A stretch of 64,000 nucleotides of DNA from JBMORL01 sp049322335 (GCA_049322335.1 JBMORL010000084.1:1-64000); one strand, 5' to 3'. Counted from the stretch's first letter, positions 1-8,834 are shown. Notes: a model not told the origin generated them from the letters alone. Program-made: numbers and translations.

Positions 1-1
1 G

Positions 2-970
2 TATTACAATCCTTATTACGGATACGGATACAATCCCTATTACAATGGATATGGTTACAACGGATATGGCGGATATAATGGATACGGTTACAATCCTTAT
101 GGCTACGGATATGGATATGGCAATTATTACGGCAACAACTACTATGGAAATAATGGCGGGTGGGGTAACGGAAACAACTGGAACAACAACAGCGAAAACA
201 ATAACCAGGGTACCTATTACGGCCACAGGGACAATTTAGGAGCAGGTAATTCATCACATGCTTCACGCCCTACGCGCAATAGTATGGGAAATGTTGGCAA
301 CACTGCTGATCCGGTGGAAAATGTATCTGTACGCGAGATGACGTATAATGAAGATATCACCGGTAAATTTGTTACGGGTAAAAACGTCCGTCCGTCTTCA
401 AACAACAGCAATACCAATCCCGTTATAACCGAAAAACCGGCAGGAAGCACTCAACATGCTATTCAAAATAATAACGTTTCCAGCCGCCCGGTTTCCACTA
501 CCACAGCCGTAAGTAATAGTTCCTCTTCACGTCCGGCTTATGAAAATTCTGTTTCTTCAAGAAAGCCTGACACCAAATCGCCTTATAGCAATAATTCTAC
601 CCGCGAAAAGAATAACTATTCCAATAACCATTATTCAGGAAGCGGAAATTCTTCGGGATCATCTTCTTCATCCTCCGGTTCTTCTTATTCGGGCAGCCGT
701 GAAAGTTCTTCAGGAAGCAGCTACTCTTCCGGTTCTTCTTCTTCCGGTTCTTCTTCTTCTTCGGGCTCATCCTCTTCTTCCGGTTCAACCTGGTCGAGGG
801 GAAGCCGTGAAAGCTCATCTGAAAGCAGTGGATCTTCTTCTTCAGGCTCGTCATGGTCGGGAAGCCGCAGCAGCGGATCCTCTTCAGGCAGTTCGGGTAG
901 TTCGGGCAGCAGCGGAAGCAGCGGAAGAAGCTCGGGTGGATCAGGATCAGGCGGAAGAGGCCCACGCTAA
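2..970 (+). CDS. Tyr/Gly- and Ser/Gly-rich low-complexity protein (5' partial)
   Basis: The frame is open from base 2 to the TAA at 968-970, so the start lies outside the window; the ATG at 284 is internal. The first ~40 visible residues are YNPYYGYG / NGYGYN-type repeats, followed by an Asn-rich stretch, a more ordinary middle (about 284-600) and a C-terminal ~110 residues almost entirely of Ser and Gly with spaced Arg (SGSRESSSGSS type). No domain is recognisable. It ends 15 bases before the FadL-like gene, so the two are probably co-transcribed. Low-complexity proteins of this kind are often secreted or surface-exposed, but the N-terminus that would show a signal peptide is missing. Function unknown; the frame is certain because other frames over the Ser/Gly part give implausible proteins. 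Confidence 0.75.
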   Translation, partial: YYNPYYGYGYNPYYNGYGYNGYGGYNGYGYNPYGYGYGYGNYYGNNYYGNNGGWGNGNNWNNNSENNNQGTYYGHRDNLGAGNSSHASRPTRNSMGNVGNTADPVENVSVREMTYNEDITGKFVTGKNVRPSSNNSNTNPVITEKPAGSTQHAIQNNNVSSRPVSTTTAVSNSSSSRPAYENSVSSRKPDTKSPYSNNSTREKNNYSNNHYSGSGNSSGSSSSSSGSSYSGSRESSSGSSYSSGSSSSGSSSSSGSSSSSGSTWSRGSRESSSESSGSSSSGSSWSGSRSSGSSSGSSGSSGSSGSSGRSSGGSGSGGRGPR

Positions 971-985
971 ACAAAAATCAGCACC

Positions 986-2446
986 ATGATGAAAAAAATT
1001 ATCCTCCTAACGTTGTGTGGACTGCCATTGGTGGGTAGTGCTCAAAACGAAACCGATGCGCTGCGATATTCGTGGCTGAGTTTCGGTGGTTCGGCCCGTT
1101 ACAGCGGCATGGCAGGTGCGTTTGGCGCTGTGGGTGGCGATATGTCGTGTATGGCTGTTAACCCGGCCGGAATGGCGCGTTTCACCCAATCGGAAATGGA
1201 ACTTTCATTCGGAATTACAGAAAATACAGCCTATAGCTCATTTAACGGTGGAGAGAAAACAGGAAGCCGTGTCAATTTCACTCTTAATAATCTTGGAATA
1301 GTAGGCGCATACAAAGCCAGGGAAGACAGCGACTGGAAAACGATACAATTCGGATTGTCCTATACAAAACTGGCCAATTTCAGCGGAGAAACTGTTATCA
1401 GCGGAAATAACTCTTCCACTTTACTGGATGTGTTTGCTGATGATGCTTATGGTGTAACACAAAGCGCTATCTGGGATGTAAAACCATTTACTTCGGGCCC
1501 TGCCTATTATGCCTACCTCATCGACCCGCTGGATACCGTGGTGCATAGTTATTCCACACAGGTATTCAACAGTGATGTAAAGCAAACCCGAACCATAACC
1601 CGAAAAGGCGGAGTAAACGAAACAGGATTGTCGCTAAGTGCAAATTACCTTGACAAATTTTATTTCGGTGGAACAATAGGTTTTGCAGGAGTTCGCTATT
1701 CGGAAGAATATACTCACCGGGAAGATGTGGTGGATCAGTCGCTCGATTTGAGAAATTTTACTTTTAAGCAATCATTACTCACCCGCGGCATCGGTATCAA
1801 TGCAAAATTCGGAGTGATTTACCTGCCGGCAGAATGGGTACGACTGGGAATTGCCATGCATACCCGCACCGGTTATTCGCTTTCCGACCGCTGGAGTACA
1901 GAGATCAGTTCTTTTTTCAGTAATGGTGATAATTATCACGAAGTATCTCCTGTAGTGGGAAGTTATAACTATAAGGTGAAAGCTCCTTCGCGTTTTATCG
2001 GAAGCCTTGCTTTTGTGTTTAAAAAATTCGGACTGGTTTCTGTGGATTATGAAATGCTGGATTATTCAACTGCGTTACTGAAAGGAACCAACTACGATCC
2101 TACTGAATACAGTTTCAATTCGGAAAACCAGGCAATAAAAGAAAATTACACGCGGGCTTCGAACATACGCGCTGGAGCAGAAATCCGCCTTAAACCATTT
2201 TTAATTCGCGGGGGTTATGCCTTGTATGGATCACCTTTTAAATCTGATAAGGTTATGAATGATGGTACGCGAAGAACAATCACATTCGGATTCGGCTACC
2301 GAAATCATTACTTTTTTGCGGATGCGGGATATGTACTTACCAAATGGAAAGAAGATTATTATATGTATGATCCTGATTATACTTCAGGCGCAGAAATAAG
2401 TAATATTTCGGGTACGGTGGTATTATCTTGCGGGTTCAGATTCTGA
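986..2446 (+). CDS. FadL/OmpP1/TodX-type outer-membrane transport protein
   Basis: A 486-residue protein with a Sec signal peptide (MMKKIILLTLCGLPLVGSAQ) followed by the signature SFGGSARYSGMAGAFGAVG and VNPAGMA, typical of the N-terminus of FadL-family outer-membrane proteins in Bacteroidota, which plug and gate a beta-barrel for hydrophobic substrates. The rest has alternating beta-strand character with many Tyr/Phe and Gly and ends in CGFRF, a C-terminal aromatic as expected of an outer-membrane barrel. Starts at 986 (MM) or 989 are equally possible. It follows the low-complexity protein closely and overlaps the convergent GT39-like gene by 24 bases. The substrate cannot be told from sequence. 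Confidence 0.85.
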   Translation: MMKKIILLTLCGLPLVGSAQNETDALRYSWLSFGGSARYSGMAGAFGAVGGDMSCMAVNPAGMARFTQSEMELSFGITENTAYSSFNGGEKTGSRVNFTLNNLGIVGAYKAREDSDWKTIQFGLSYTKLANFSGETVISGNNSSTLLDVFADDAYGVTQSAIWDVKPFTSGPAYYAYLIDPLDTVVHSYSTQVFNSDVKQTRTITRKGGVNETGLSLSANYLDKFYFGGTIGFAGVRYSEEYTHREDVVDQSLDLRNFTFKQSLLTRGIGINAKFGVIYLPAEWVRLGIAMHTRTGYSLSDRWSTEISSFFSNGDNYHEVSPVVGSYNYKVKAPSRFIGSLAFVFKKFGLVSVDYEMLDYSTALLKGTNYDPTEYSFNSENQAIKENYTRASNIRAGAEIRLKPFLIRGGYALYGSPFKSDKVMNDGTRRTITFGFGYRNHYFFADAGYVLTKWKEDYYMYDPDYTSGAEISNISGTVVLSCGFRF

Positions 2447-3847
2447 TTTCCTGCTATAAATTGCTGTTGTTGCCTTATTCACAGAAAATTCTTTTTTCTT
2501 TTCCCACCCGGTGGATGACTCTATTGATTTTCTCATCTCATCGTCTTCGAAATTACTGGTAACAGCATACTGTGCACCTTCTGGTGAATTTTGCAGAAGT
2601 GTAAACCGTAAAGTATTCGTACGGTATCCCAATGACGGGGAAAACAGGTTTTCGCGGATGAGAAACGGGGCATAAATTTTTTCATTATATACATTCATAT
2701 TTTCCAGCGCAGGAATAATGTCCTGCATCACTTTCACTCCATCGCGATAACCGGGAGATGTATCCTGGATGTTTTTCATCCGGAAAGAAATTACACTAAA
2801 AAGCACCGGGATAACCACCAATAAAAATTTCCATTTGATTTCTTTCAGAAGGTTCCCGGCAAAAACCACCGTCATTATCATCCATGCCACCGATACTATC
2901 ATTACATAACGCGAAGAGAAAAAATTCAGCGAGGAAAACAGCAAAAAGAAAATAATGAAAAGAGTGCAAAACATCTGCAGTTTAATTTCTTTGCTTTCCG
3001 GCTTCTGTTTCTTTACAAAAATATTCCAGGCTAATAACCCTGTTGCTATAAATGTCCAGGCAATATTGCCATTATTAAAAAATACAATCTGTAAATACGA
3101 CAGGCATTTTTTTATTATATCAGGAAATGAAAAAGAAATCAGGTCGGCATGCTCGGGGTAAACATACCATCCCTTTACCGATTTCTGTAGTAAAAGATAA
3201 GCGCCCCAGAAAATAAAGGGAAATAGTATTCCTGCCATAGAAAAACTGAAATAGTTACGAAATACAAACCTGTTTTCTATAAGAAAAAAAACAAAAAATG
3301 TAAATACAACTACAATAGCACTTTCTTTGGTAAGTAACGCCAGGACAGAAAAAAGCATATACAACCACATATTTTTTTTACTATAAGCTGCATACATCAG
3401 TATGGAGAAAAGGATAAGAGGAATTTCAGAAAGCACCAGTACCGATTGAGTAAAAAACGAGGGCATGCACATCAGGATGGCAGTAATGAGAAGGGCAGAA
3501 AAACGATCTGACAATGATTTCACTGAAAAATAAATAACACCAAGAAGTAGAAGTGAAAAGCACAGCATTACGGAATGAGCTACAAAAGGAGTAGCGCCCA
3601 GGTTTTTCATAAAAAATGCCACTGTATTATGTACCAGCAAAGGATGTCCGCGGGTAAAATATTCGGGGGCGGCATCAGGCATCAGGCTTAGTTTATTTTC
3701 GGCCAGGAAATGGGTAGCATTGGCATAAGCCCAGGCTTCATCCCAGAAATAGGGCAATGAAAGAAATGGAATTTTTACCAGTGTAAATAATAACAGCAAC
3801 AGGAAGAAACCATAATCTTCATGTATTATTTTTTTTATCCTGTTCAT
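2423..3847 (-). CDS. GT39/ArnT-like integral membrane glycosyltransferase
   Basis: 474 residues with about ten hydrophobic segments. The first periplasmic loop carries FWDEAWAYANA, the Asp-Glu motif expected in GT-C enzymes of the PMT/ArnT type that use polyprenyl-phosphate sugars, followed by TRGHPLLVHN. The C-terminal ~100 residues are soluble and would sit in the periplasm. The acceptor (lipid A, protein or glycan) is unknown. The gene begins only 12 bases after the stem of a terminator-like hairpin (3849-3881) and has no room for its own promoter between hairpin and ATG, so it depends on read-through or on a promoter inside or before the hairpin. Its 3' end overlaps the FadL-like gene tail to tail. 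Confidence 0.75.
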   Translation of the reverse strand: MNRIKKIIHEDYGFFLLLLLFTLVKIPFLSLPYFWDEAWAYANATHFLAENKLSLMPDAAPEYFTRGHPLLVHNTVAFFMKNLGATPFVAHSVMLCFSLLLLGVIYFSVKSLSDRFSALLITAILMCMPSFFTQSVLVLSEIPLILFSILMYAAYSKKNMWLYMLFSVLALLTKESAIVVVFTFFVFFLIENRFVFRNYFSFSMAGILFPFIFWGAYLLLQKSVKGWYVYPEHADLISFSFPDIIKKCLSYLQIVFFNNGNIAWTFIATGLLAWNIFVKKQKPESKEIKLQMFCTLFIIFFLLFSSLNFFSSRYVMIVSVAWMIMTVVFAGNLLKEIKWKFLLVVIPVLFSVISFRMKNIQDTSPGYRDGVKVMQDIIPALENMNVYNEKIYAPFLIRENLFSPSLGYRTNTLRFTLLQNSPEGAQYAVTSNFEDDEMRKSIESSTGWEKKKEFSVNKATTAIYSRKSESEPAR

Positions 3848-3848
3848 A

Positions 3849-3881
3849 ATAAAAAAAAACGTCCCGTTAAAAAACGGGACG
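3849..3881 (-). terminator. Intrinsic terminator / possible attenuator before the GT39-like gene
   Basis: On the minus strand CGTCCCG (3881-3875) and CGGGACG (3866-3860) form a 7-bp GC-rich stem with an 8-base loop, followed by nine T. It lies 20 bases after the stop of the zinc-ribbon gene and directly before the ATG at 3847. Confidence 0.8.
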
Positions 3882-3901
3882 CTGCTGAAAATAGTATGGG
3901 A

Positions 3902-4660
3902 TTAATGTTGTTCAACCGTTTCGGGATTGATGGCTTTGTCCACCAGAATTCTTCCGCAATGTTCGCATACAATTATTTTTTTATGCATACGGATATCCAA
4001 TTGGCGCTGGGGAGGAATATGGTTAAAACATCCACCGCAAGAGTCGCGCTCAACAGCCACCACTGCCAAACCGTTGCGGGCATTTCCGCGAAGCCGGTTA
4101 TAGGCCGTAATCAAACGGGCATCAATCATTTTTTCTGCTTCTTTTGCCCGGGCAGAAAGATCATCTTCTTCCTTTTGAGTTTCATCAATGATCTCTTTCA
4201 GTTCGAGTTTTTTCTGCTCAAGGTCTTTCTGGCGTTCAGATAAGTTATCTTTTGCCGATTTGATAAATTCTTCTTTGGCCGCAATTGAAGTTTTGATCTC
4301 CTTTATTTTCTTTTCAGAAAGTTGGATCTCGAGGTTTTGAAATTCCAGTTCTTTGGTAATGGAATCATATTCGCGGTTATTTCTCACTTTGCTTTGCTGC
4401 TCTTCATATTTGCGAATAGCGGCCTGTGCTTCCTTAATGGAATTTTTACGCTCACCTATCTGGCTTTCCAGTTCGGTCATCTCATCCTGCAGGCGGTTTA
4501 CACGGGTTTCAAGCCCTACGATCTCATCTTCCAGGTCCTGAACCTCCAGGGGAAGCTCCCCGCGAACAGTACGGATTCGGTCGATTTTATAATGAATTTG
4601 CTGGAGGTTATACAAAGCTCTCAGCTTCTCTTCCACAGAAATTTCTTTTTCGTTACTCAT
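3902..4660 (-). CDS. C4-type zinc-ribbon coiled-coil protein
   Basis: 252 residues. Residues about 25-180 are a long charged coiled coil (runs of Glu/Lys/Gln with heptad leucines). The C-terminus holds CGGC-(~21)-CEHC, a four-cysteine zinc ribbon with the conserved NHIPPQ stretch between. This is the family of bacterial zinc-ribbon proteins with a coiled-coil hairpin (DUF164/CT398-like); the biochemical role is not settled. It starts 3 bases after the NIF3-like gene, a pairing common in Bacteroidota, and is followed by a strong terminator, so the two form a small operon. Confidence 0.85.
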   Translation of the reverse strand: MSNEKEISVEEKLRALYNLQQIHYKIDRIRTVRGELPLEVQDLEDEIVGLETRVNRLQDEMTELESQIGERKNSIKEAQAAIRKYEEQQSKVRNNREYDSITKELEFQNLEIQLSEKKIKEIKTSIAAKEEFIKSAKDNLSERQKDLEQKKLELKEIIDETQKEEDDLSARAKEAEKMIDARLITAYNRLRGNARNGLAVVAVERDSCGGCFNHIPPQRQLDIRMHKKIIVCEHCGRILVDKAINPETVEQH

Positions 4661-4663
4661 ATC

Positions 4664-5758
4664 TCAGCGATAATTTATTGGATTTGTATTCAATTCCGTT
4701 AAACGGACGGCAAATGTAGTAAATTTTTTGGTCAGCCAATCGCCCAATAATTCAATGGTAAATTGCTCGGATTCGTAATGCCCGGTGTCTACCAGCAGGA
4801 TTTTTCCGTCAGGGTCGAAAAATTCGTGGTATTTGATGTCGGAAGTAACCAAAACATCCGCTTTTTTGGCAATGGCTGTTTTCAGCAAAAACCCTCCGGA
4901 ACCCCCACAAACAGCAATTTTTTTCACTTTTTTGCTCAAAAAAGGAGAAAAACGGGCCATTTTTACTCCAAAACACGATTTTATCAAATCAATAAAATCA
5001 GCTTCTTCCATCGCCTCATTAAGCTCCCCTATTCTCCCCGACCCCGCTTCCTGCCACTGGTTTTGCAGGGCATAAATATCATAAGCCACCTCCTCATAGG
5101 GGTGATTTTCTTTCATGGCCGCTAAAATTTCCCCTTCGCGATAAGCCGGGTAAATGACTTCGATCTTTACCTCAGCGGCAGCATGTCTTTTTCCCTGTTC
5201 GCCCGAAAAGGGACTGGAGCCCTCCTCCGGCTTAAAACTTCCGGTACCGGACACCTCAAACCCACATTCCGAATAATTGCCAATATGTCCCGCCCCGGCA
5301 GCAAAAAGTGCATCCTTCAGTTTTCCTGACTGCTCATCCGGACAAAACACTGCCAGTTTGCGAAGCATTCCCGTTTTAGGTAAAAGAATCCGGGAATTTT
5401 TAATACCCAGCTTTTCCATCATTTTCAGATTCACTCCATCATACACATGATCGAGATTGGTGTGGATGGCATAGAGCGAAATATCATTACGGATAGCTTT
5501 CATCACTGTTCGCTCCACGTAATTGCTGCCAGTGAGTTTTTTTATCCCGCGGAATATAACGGGGTGATGGCTTACGATGAGATTGCATTTTTTACGGATA
5601 GCTTCTTCCACCACTGCTTCCGTACAATCCAGCGAAATCAAAACCCCGGTTACATCGTGTTGGAGATTTCCCGCCAGCAAACCGCTGTTGTCGTAATCCT
5701 CCTGCAATGCCACCGGGGCTTTTGATTCGAGAAAAGCTACTACATCTTTTACTTTCAT
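4664..5758 (-). CDS. NIF3-like dinuclear metal-centre protein
   Basis: Family features are N-terminal DYDNSGLLAGN, metal-ligand motifs SHHPVIF and IHTNLDH, and C-terminal DTGHYESEQ, which together bind a dinuclear metal site in the hexameric toroid of NIF3/YbgI proteins. At about 364 residues it is the long form with a central inserted domain (roughly residues 130-235). The start chosen is ATG at 5758 (MKVKDVVAF); a TTG 18 bases upstream would overlap the -7 promoter element at 5774-5781 and is rejected. Cellular role uncertain; older annotations as GTP cyclohydrolase type 2 are weakly supported. Confidence 0.9.
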   Translation of the reverse strand: MKVKDVVAFLESKAPVALQEDYDNSGLLAGNLQHDVTGVLISLDCTEAVVEEAIRKKCNLIVSHHPVIFRGIKKLTGSNYVERTVMKAIRNDISLYAIHTNLDHVYDGVNLKMMEKLGIKNSRILLPKTGMLRKLAVFCPDEQSGKLKDALFAAGAGHIGNYSECGFEVSGTGSFKPEEGSSPFSGEQGKRHAAAEVKIEVIYPAYREGEILAAMKENHPYEEVAYDIYALQNQWQEAGSGRIGELNEAMEEADFIDLIKSCFGVKMARFSPFLSKKVKKIAVCGGSGGFLLKTAIAKKADVLVTSDIKYHEFFDPDGKILLVDTGHYESEQFTIELLGDWLTKKFTTFAVRLTELNTNPINYR

Positions 5759-5773
5759 ATCCCTGGTTTTTGC

Positions 5774-5781
5774 CAAAGATA
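5774..5781 (-). promoter_or_regulatory. -7 promoter element of the NIF3-like gene
   Basis: Exact TATCTTTG (TAnnTTTG consensus) on the minus strand, 15 bases before ATG 5758. No clear -33 TTG at the usual distance. Confidence 0.5.
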
Positions 5782-5793
5782 CGTTTCAAAAAA

Positions 5794-6708
5794 TCAGCTT
5801 TTATTGGCTTTATACTTTTTTATTTTTCTCCTCACCGCCCAGTAGATAATCAGCGAAATGATCCACAACGGCCAGAGAGAAAGCAACCCGAGGAAAATGT
5901 TTACCACCACATTCCAGCCACTACCCACCGAATCTTCGAGGCGATGGCCGAATGTATAAGTGAGCTCTTCGGGATTTTCCTTGTATTCCACCTGCTGGAA
6001 AAGATCTACGGTAATCGTGCTGTATGCTACCTGGTTCTGGAGATAATTTAATCTTCCTTCCTTGGCTTCAATTTCCTCGCGGATAATGCGGATCTGTTCT
6101 TCAGCTGTATAAATATCCTGCACAGTTTTGGCTTTTTCCTTCAGTATCTGGATGTAGCGTTGCTCTACTTCTTTTTTGGTTTTAAGGCGGGTTTGAATAT
6201 CGATATACTCTTCGGTTACATCTTCGGTATGTATCTCCTTTCGTTCCATGTATTCCGACTCTTTGGAAATGGATTTTAGCAGTATATCAAAGTTTTTTGC
6301 GGGAACGCGAATGGTGATATAATTGCTTACTTCGGAATTGGAACTGCGGAGACTTGAATTGGAAACAAATCCTTCGGCTTTTGCTGCCATAGCTTCGATA
6401 TTTTCCGTACTCAGCTCCACATCTTTTACCCTAAAACGCAGGTCGGCCGTTTTGATGAGTTGGGGTTGAATCCTGGTTTCATCGCCTATTTCGGCATCGA
6501 TAGTCTCGTCCCCCTCAGATGTATTTCCGGCCACCACATCCGAGCGATCCATAACTTCAGCTTCGGGTGCATATTGTTCTTCAACAGAAGCATCATAACC
6601 GGGCGAGGCCTCCGATTTGTTTACATATGCAGCTTCATCCTTTCGGTTCGATCCACCCTGGCAGGCAATGCTTAGCAGGGCGATAAATACTATCACCATT
6701 TTTTTCAT
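5794..6708 (-). CDS. DUF4349 lipoprotein
   Basis: 304 residues starting at MKKMVIVFIALLSIACQG, a lipoprotein signal with lipobox SIAC; the longer open frame upstream reads through the divergent promoter region and is rejected. After a variable acidic linker comes the DUF4349 domain (QLIKTADLRFRVKDVE to about residue 260) with a coiled-coil helix pair (RLKTKKEVEQRYIQILKEK) and a C-terminal membrane helix (VVVNIFLGLLSLWPLWIISL) ending in a basic tail. It is probably an envelope protein held at the inner membrane by the helix. Role unknown. It is divergent from lpxK. Confidence 0.85.
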   Translation of the reverse strand: MKKMVIVFIALLSIACQGGSNRKDEAAYVNKSEASPGYDASVEEQYAPEAEVMDRSDVVAGNTSEGDETIDAEIGDETRIQPQLIKTADLRFRVKDVELSTENIEAMAAKAEGFVSNSSLRSSNSEVSNYITIRVPAKNFDILLKSISKESEYMERKEIHTEDVTEEYIDIQTRLKTKKEVEQRYIQILKEKAKTVQDIYTAEEQIRIIREEIEAKEGRLNYLQNQVAYSTITVDLFQQVEYKENPEELTYTFGHRLEDSVGSGWNVVVNIFLGLLSLWPLWIISLIIYWAVRRKIKKYKANKS

Positions 6709-6815
6709 AAACAATAAGTTTTTAGAGATTTCTGCCTGTTTATTCCACCTTAAATAAAAAAGTAACCTATTATTTAAAAATATAATTTTACGCGCAATTA
6801 AAACCTGTTGTGAAC

Positions 6816-6838
6816 TTCCTGCAAAAAGCCTGCAGGAA
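6816..6838. repeat. Inverted repeat in the DUF4349-lpxK divergent region
   Basis: TTCCTGCA (6816-6823) and TGCAGGAA (6831-6838) are perfect 8-bp arms around a 7-base spacer in the 197-base region between two divergent genes. There is no T-tract after it on either strand, so it fits an operator or leader hairpin better than a terminator. The rest of 6709-6905 is AT-rich with no exact promoter match. Confidence 0.45.
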
Positions 6839-6905
6839 ACCAACAACAACCAAACAAAAACATTAAAAACAAATACCCTGTGCCGGGTGTTCAGGATAGT
6901 TCACA

Positions 6906-7973
6906 ATGAAGACACTCCGTTTCATATTGTTTCCCCTGGGTTTGCTGTTTATAGCTATAACCGAGATAAGGAATTTTCTTTATAACTCGAAGATTATCCG
7001 TCCCAGCAAATTTGATGTCCCGGTTATTTCCATAGGTAATTTATCAGTGGGCGGAACAGGAAAAACACCACACAGCGACTACCTGGTTGCATTACTCCAA
7101 TCACAGTACAGGATAGCTTTGCTGAGCCGTGGCTATGGCCGGAAAACCAAAGAATTTCTTGAGCTTACCACCGAAACCAATGCCCGTGACTGTGGTGACG
7201 AACCGATGATGCTGAAAAAACGTCATCCTGATATCAGTGTGAATGTGGAAGCCAACCGGGTGAAAGGAATCATACACATCATACAAAATCATCCTGATAC
7301 TGATGTGGTTTTGCTGGATGATGCCTACCAGCACCGGGCTGTAAAACCCGGATTTTCCATATTGCTTACCGAAGCTGCTGATCCTTTTTTCACCGACTTT
7401 ATACTTCCCGTGGGTAACCTGCGCGAACTGAGGAAAAATGCCAACCGTTGCGATGTGGTAGTATTTACCAAATGCAACGGGCTGGACAATGAGATGAAAG
7501 AATTTCTGCTTAAATCCGTTAAACGTTATACACCGGCACCGGTGTTTTTTTCCTCTTACCGTTACCTGCCGTTAAAACAGGTTTTTGGCGATGGAACGGC
7601 TGATGCCAAAGGGAAAAAAGTATTTTTACTTACCGGTATCGCCAATCCCTCGCCACTGAAAAAATATTACGAAGAACAATCGGTGCTGATGATGCACCTG
7701 GTATTCAGGGATCACTATTATTTTAAGGAAATTGACATCCGCACCATCGAAAAATTATTTGCTACATTTGGCAGCGATTGCCTTATTGTTACTACTGAAA
7801 AAGATGCGGTAAGGCTTCTGTCACTAAAGCCGGAACTCAGGGAACGGCTGCAAAAACTTCCGCTGTATTTTCAGCCTGTGGAAGTGGAAATGGGAAACAG
7901 TGAACACTTTAACCAATTGGTAAAAAATTATGTTGCAACAGCTACAGCAAACTATCGCTCACCTCAGAACTAA
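6906..7973 (+). CDS. lpxK: Tetraacyldisaccharide 4'-kinase LpxK
   Basis: LpxK phosphorylates the 4' position of the tetraacyldisaccharide-1-phosphate to give lipid IVA, on the cytoplasmic face of the inner membrane. The 355-residue length matches the family. An N-terminal hydrophobic helix (RFILFPLGLLFIAI) is followed by the P-loop GNLSVGGTGKTP at residues 44-55, then LLSRGYGRK, the CGDEPMM stretch and the LLDDAYQHR motif with the catalytic Asp/His. The C-terminal half holds LLTGIANP and TTEKDAVRL. The last 44 bases overlap the start of the purine nucleoside phosphorylase gene in another frame. This shows the organism makes lipid A, with lpxH also in the window. Confidence 0.95.
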   Translation: MKTLRFILFPLGLLFIAITEIRNFLYNSKIIRPSKFDVPVISIGNLSVGGTGKTPHSDYLVALLQSQYRIALLSRGYGRKTKEFLELTTETNARDCGDEPMMLKKRHPDISVNVEANRVKGIIHIIQNHPDTDVVLLDDAYQHRAVKPGFSILLTEAADPFFTDFILPVGNLRELRKNANRCDVVVFTKCNGLDNEMKEFLLKSVKRYTPAPVFFSSYRYLPLKQVFGDGTADAKGKKVFLLTGIANPSPLKKYYEEQSVLMMHLVFRDHYYFKEIDIRTIEKLFATFGSDCLIVTTEKDAVRLLSLKPELRERLQKLPLYFQPVEVEMGNSEHFNQLVKNYVATATANYRSPQN

Positions 7974-8739
7974 AACGCAAACCCTTCCCGAAACCGGAAT
8001 TATTCTCGGCACGGGGTTGGGTGGATTAGTAAATGAGATTGAAACGGAAACAGCGATTCCTTATGAAAGTATTCCAAATTTTCCGGTTTCTACCGTACAG
8101 GGCCATTCGGGAAAACTGATCTTCGGAAAACTGGCCGGAAAAAATGTGGTGGCTATGCAGGGACGTTTTCATTTTTATGAAGGCTACACCATGCAGCAGC
8201 TTACCTTTCCTGTTCGCGTGATGAAAATGCTGGGTATCAAAAAGCTTTTTCTCTCCAACGCAGCAGGAGGAACCAATCCATCGTTTGCCATTGGTGAAAT
8301 CATGATCATCAATGACCACATCAATATGTTTCCCTCCAATCCGCTGATAGGAAAAAATTACGATGAGCTGGGCCCGCGTTTTCCCGATATGAGCGAGCCT
8401 TACGACAAAAAAATGATTGAAAAAGCAAAAAAAATAGCCGCCACTAACGGCATACGCATTGCCGAAGGAGTGTATCTCGGATTAAGCGGCCCCTGCTTTG
8501 AAACTCCTGCCGAATACCGTATGGTGCGTATTATGGGTGGCGATGCAGTGGGTATGAGTACAGTGCCCGAAGTGATCGTAGCCCGCCACATGAATATTCC
8601 CTGTTTTGCCGTTTCCATCATCACCGATCTGGGTGTGGATGGGAAGATCGTGGAGGTTTCTCACGAAGAAGTGCAGCAGGTAGCCCGGGAGGCAGAACCG
8701 AAAATGACGCTTATTATTAAAGGGTTGCTGGGAGATTAA
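7930..8739 (+). CDS. Purine nucleoside phosphorylase (trimeric type)
   Basis: 269 residues of the class I (trimeric) purine nucleoside phosphorylase / MTAP family: phosphate-binding GTGLGG at residues 27-32 and QGHSGK near 57, FHFYEGY, LSNAAGG, and the base-binding GPCFETPAEYRM and GMSTVPEV segments. It cleaves inosine or guanosine to base and ribose-1-phosphate. The length and motifs point to PNP rather than MTAP. The only plausible start (MLQQLQQ) lies 44 bases inside lpxK, so expression is probably coupled to it. Confidence 0.92.
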   Translation: MLQQLQQTIAHLRTKTQTLPETGIILGTGLGGLVNEIETETAIPYESIPNFPVSTVQGHSGKLIFGKLAGKNVVAMQGRFHFYEGYTMQQLTFPVRVMKMLGIKKLFLSNAAGGTNPSFAIGEIMIINDHINMFPSNPLIGKNYDELGPRFPDMSEPYDKKMIEKAKKIAATNGIRIAEGVYLGLSGPCFETPAEYRMVRIMGGDAVGMSTVPEVIVARHMNIPCFAVSIITDLGVDGKIVEVSHEEVQQVAREAEPKMTLIIKGLLGD

Positions 8740-8826
8740 CAAAAAATCCGCTTTTCTGTCCTTTTTTTCACCTGAATTAACATTTGCGGCCCCACAAAAT
8801 ACCCGCGTGCATAAGGCCGTTTTACT

Positions 8827-8834
8827 TATCTTTG
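8827..8834 (+). promoter_or_regulatory. -7 promoter element of gatB
   Basis: Exact TATCTTTG, 12 bases before ATG 8847, implying a very short 5' leader. No good -33 element at the expected spacing. Confidence 0.5.

Noticed and set aside
284..970. Complete gene starting at ATG 284
   Set aside because: The same frame is open to the window start and already encodes the Tyr/Gly repeats, so 284 is internal.
597..974. Opposite-strand ORFs over the Ser/Gly-rich region
   Set aside because: They arise from the biased codons of the low-complexity gene and encode unnatural Lys/Arg/Phe-rich sequences.
5759..5776. TTG start of the NIF3-like gene at 5776
   Set aside because: It would overlap the TATCTTTG promoter element; ATG 5758 fits the family start.
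6709..6849. N-terminal extension of the DUF4349 protein
   Set aside because: It would hide a perfect lipoprotein signal starting at 6708 and run through the divergent promoter region.
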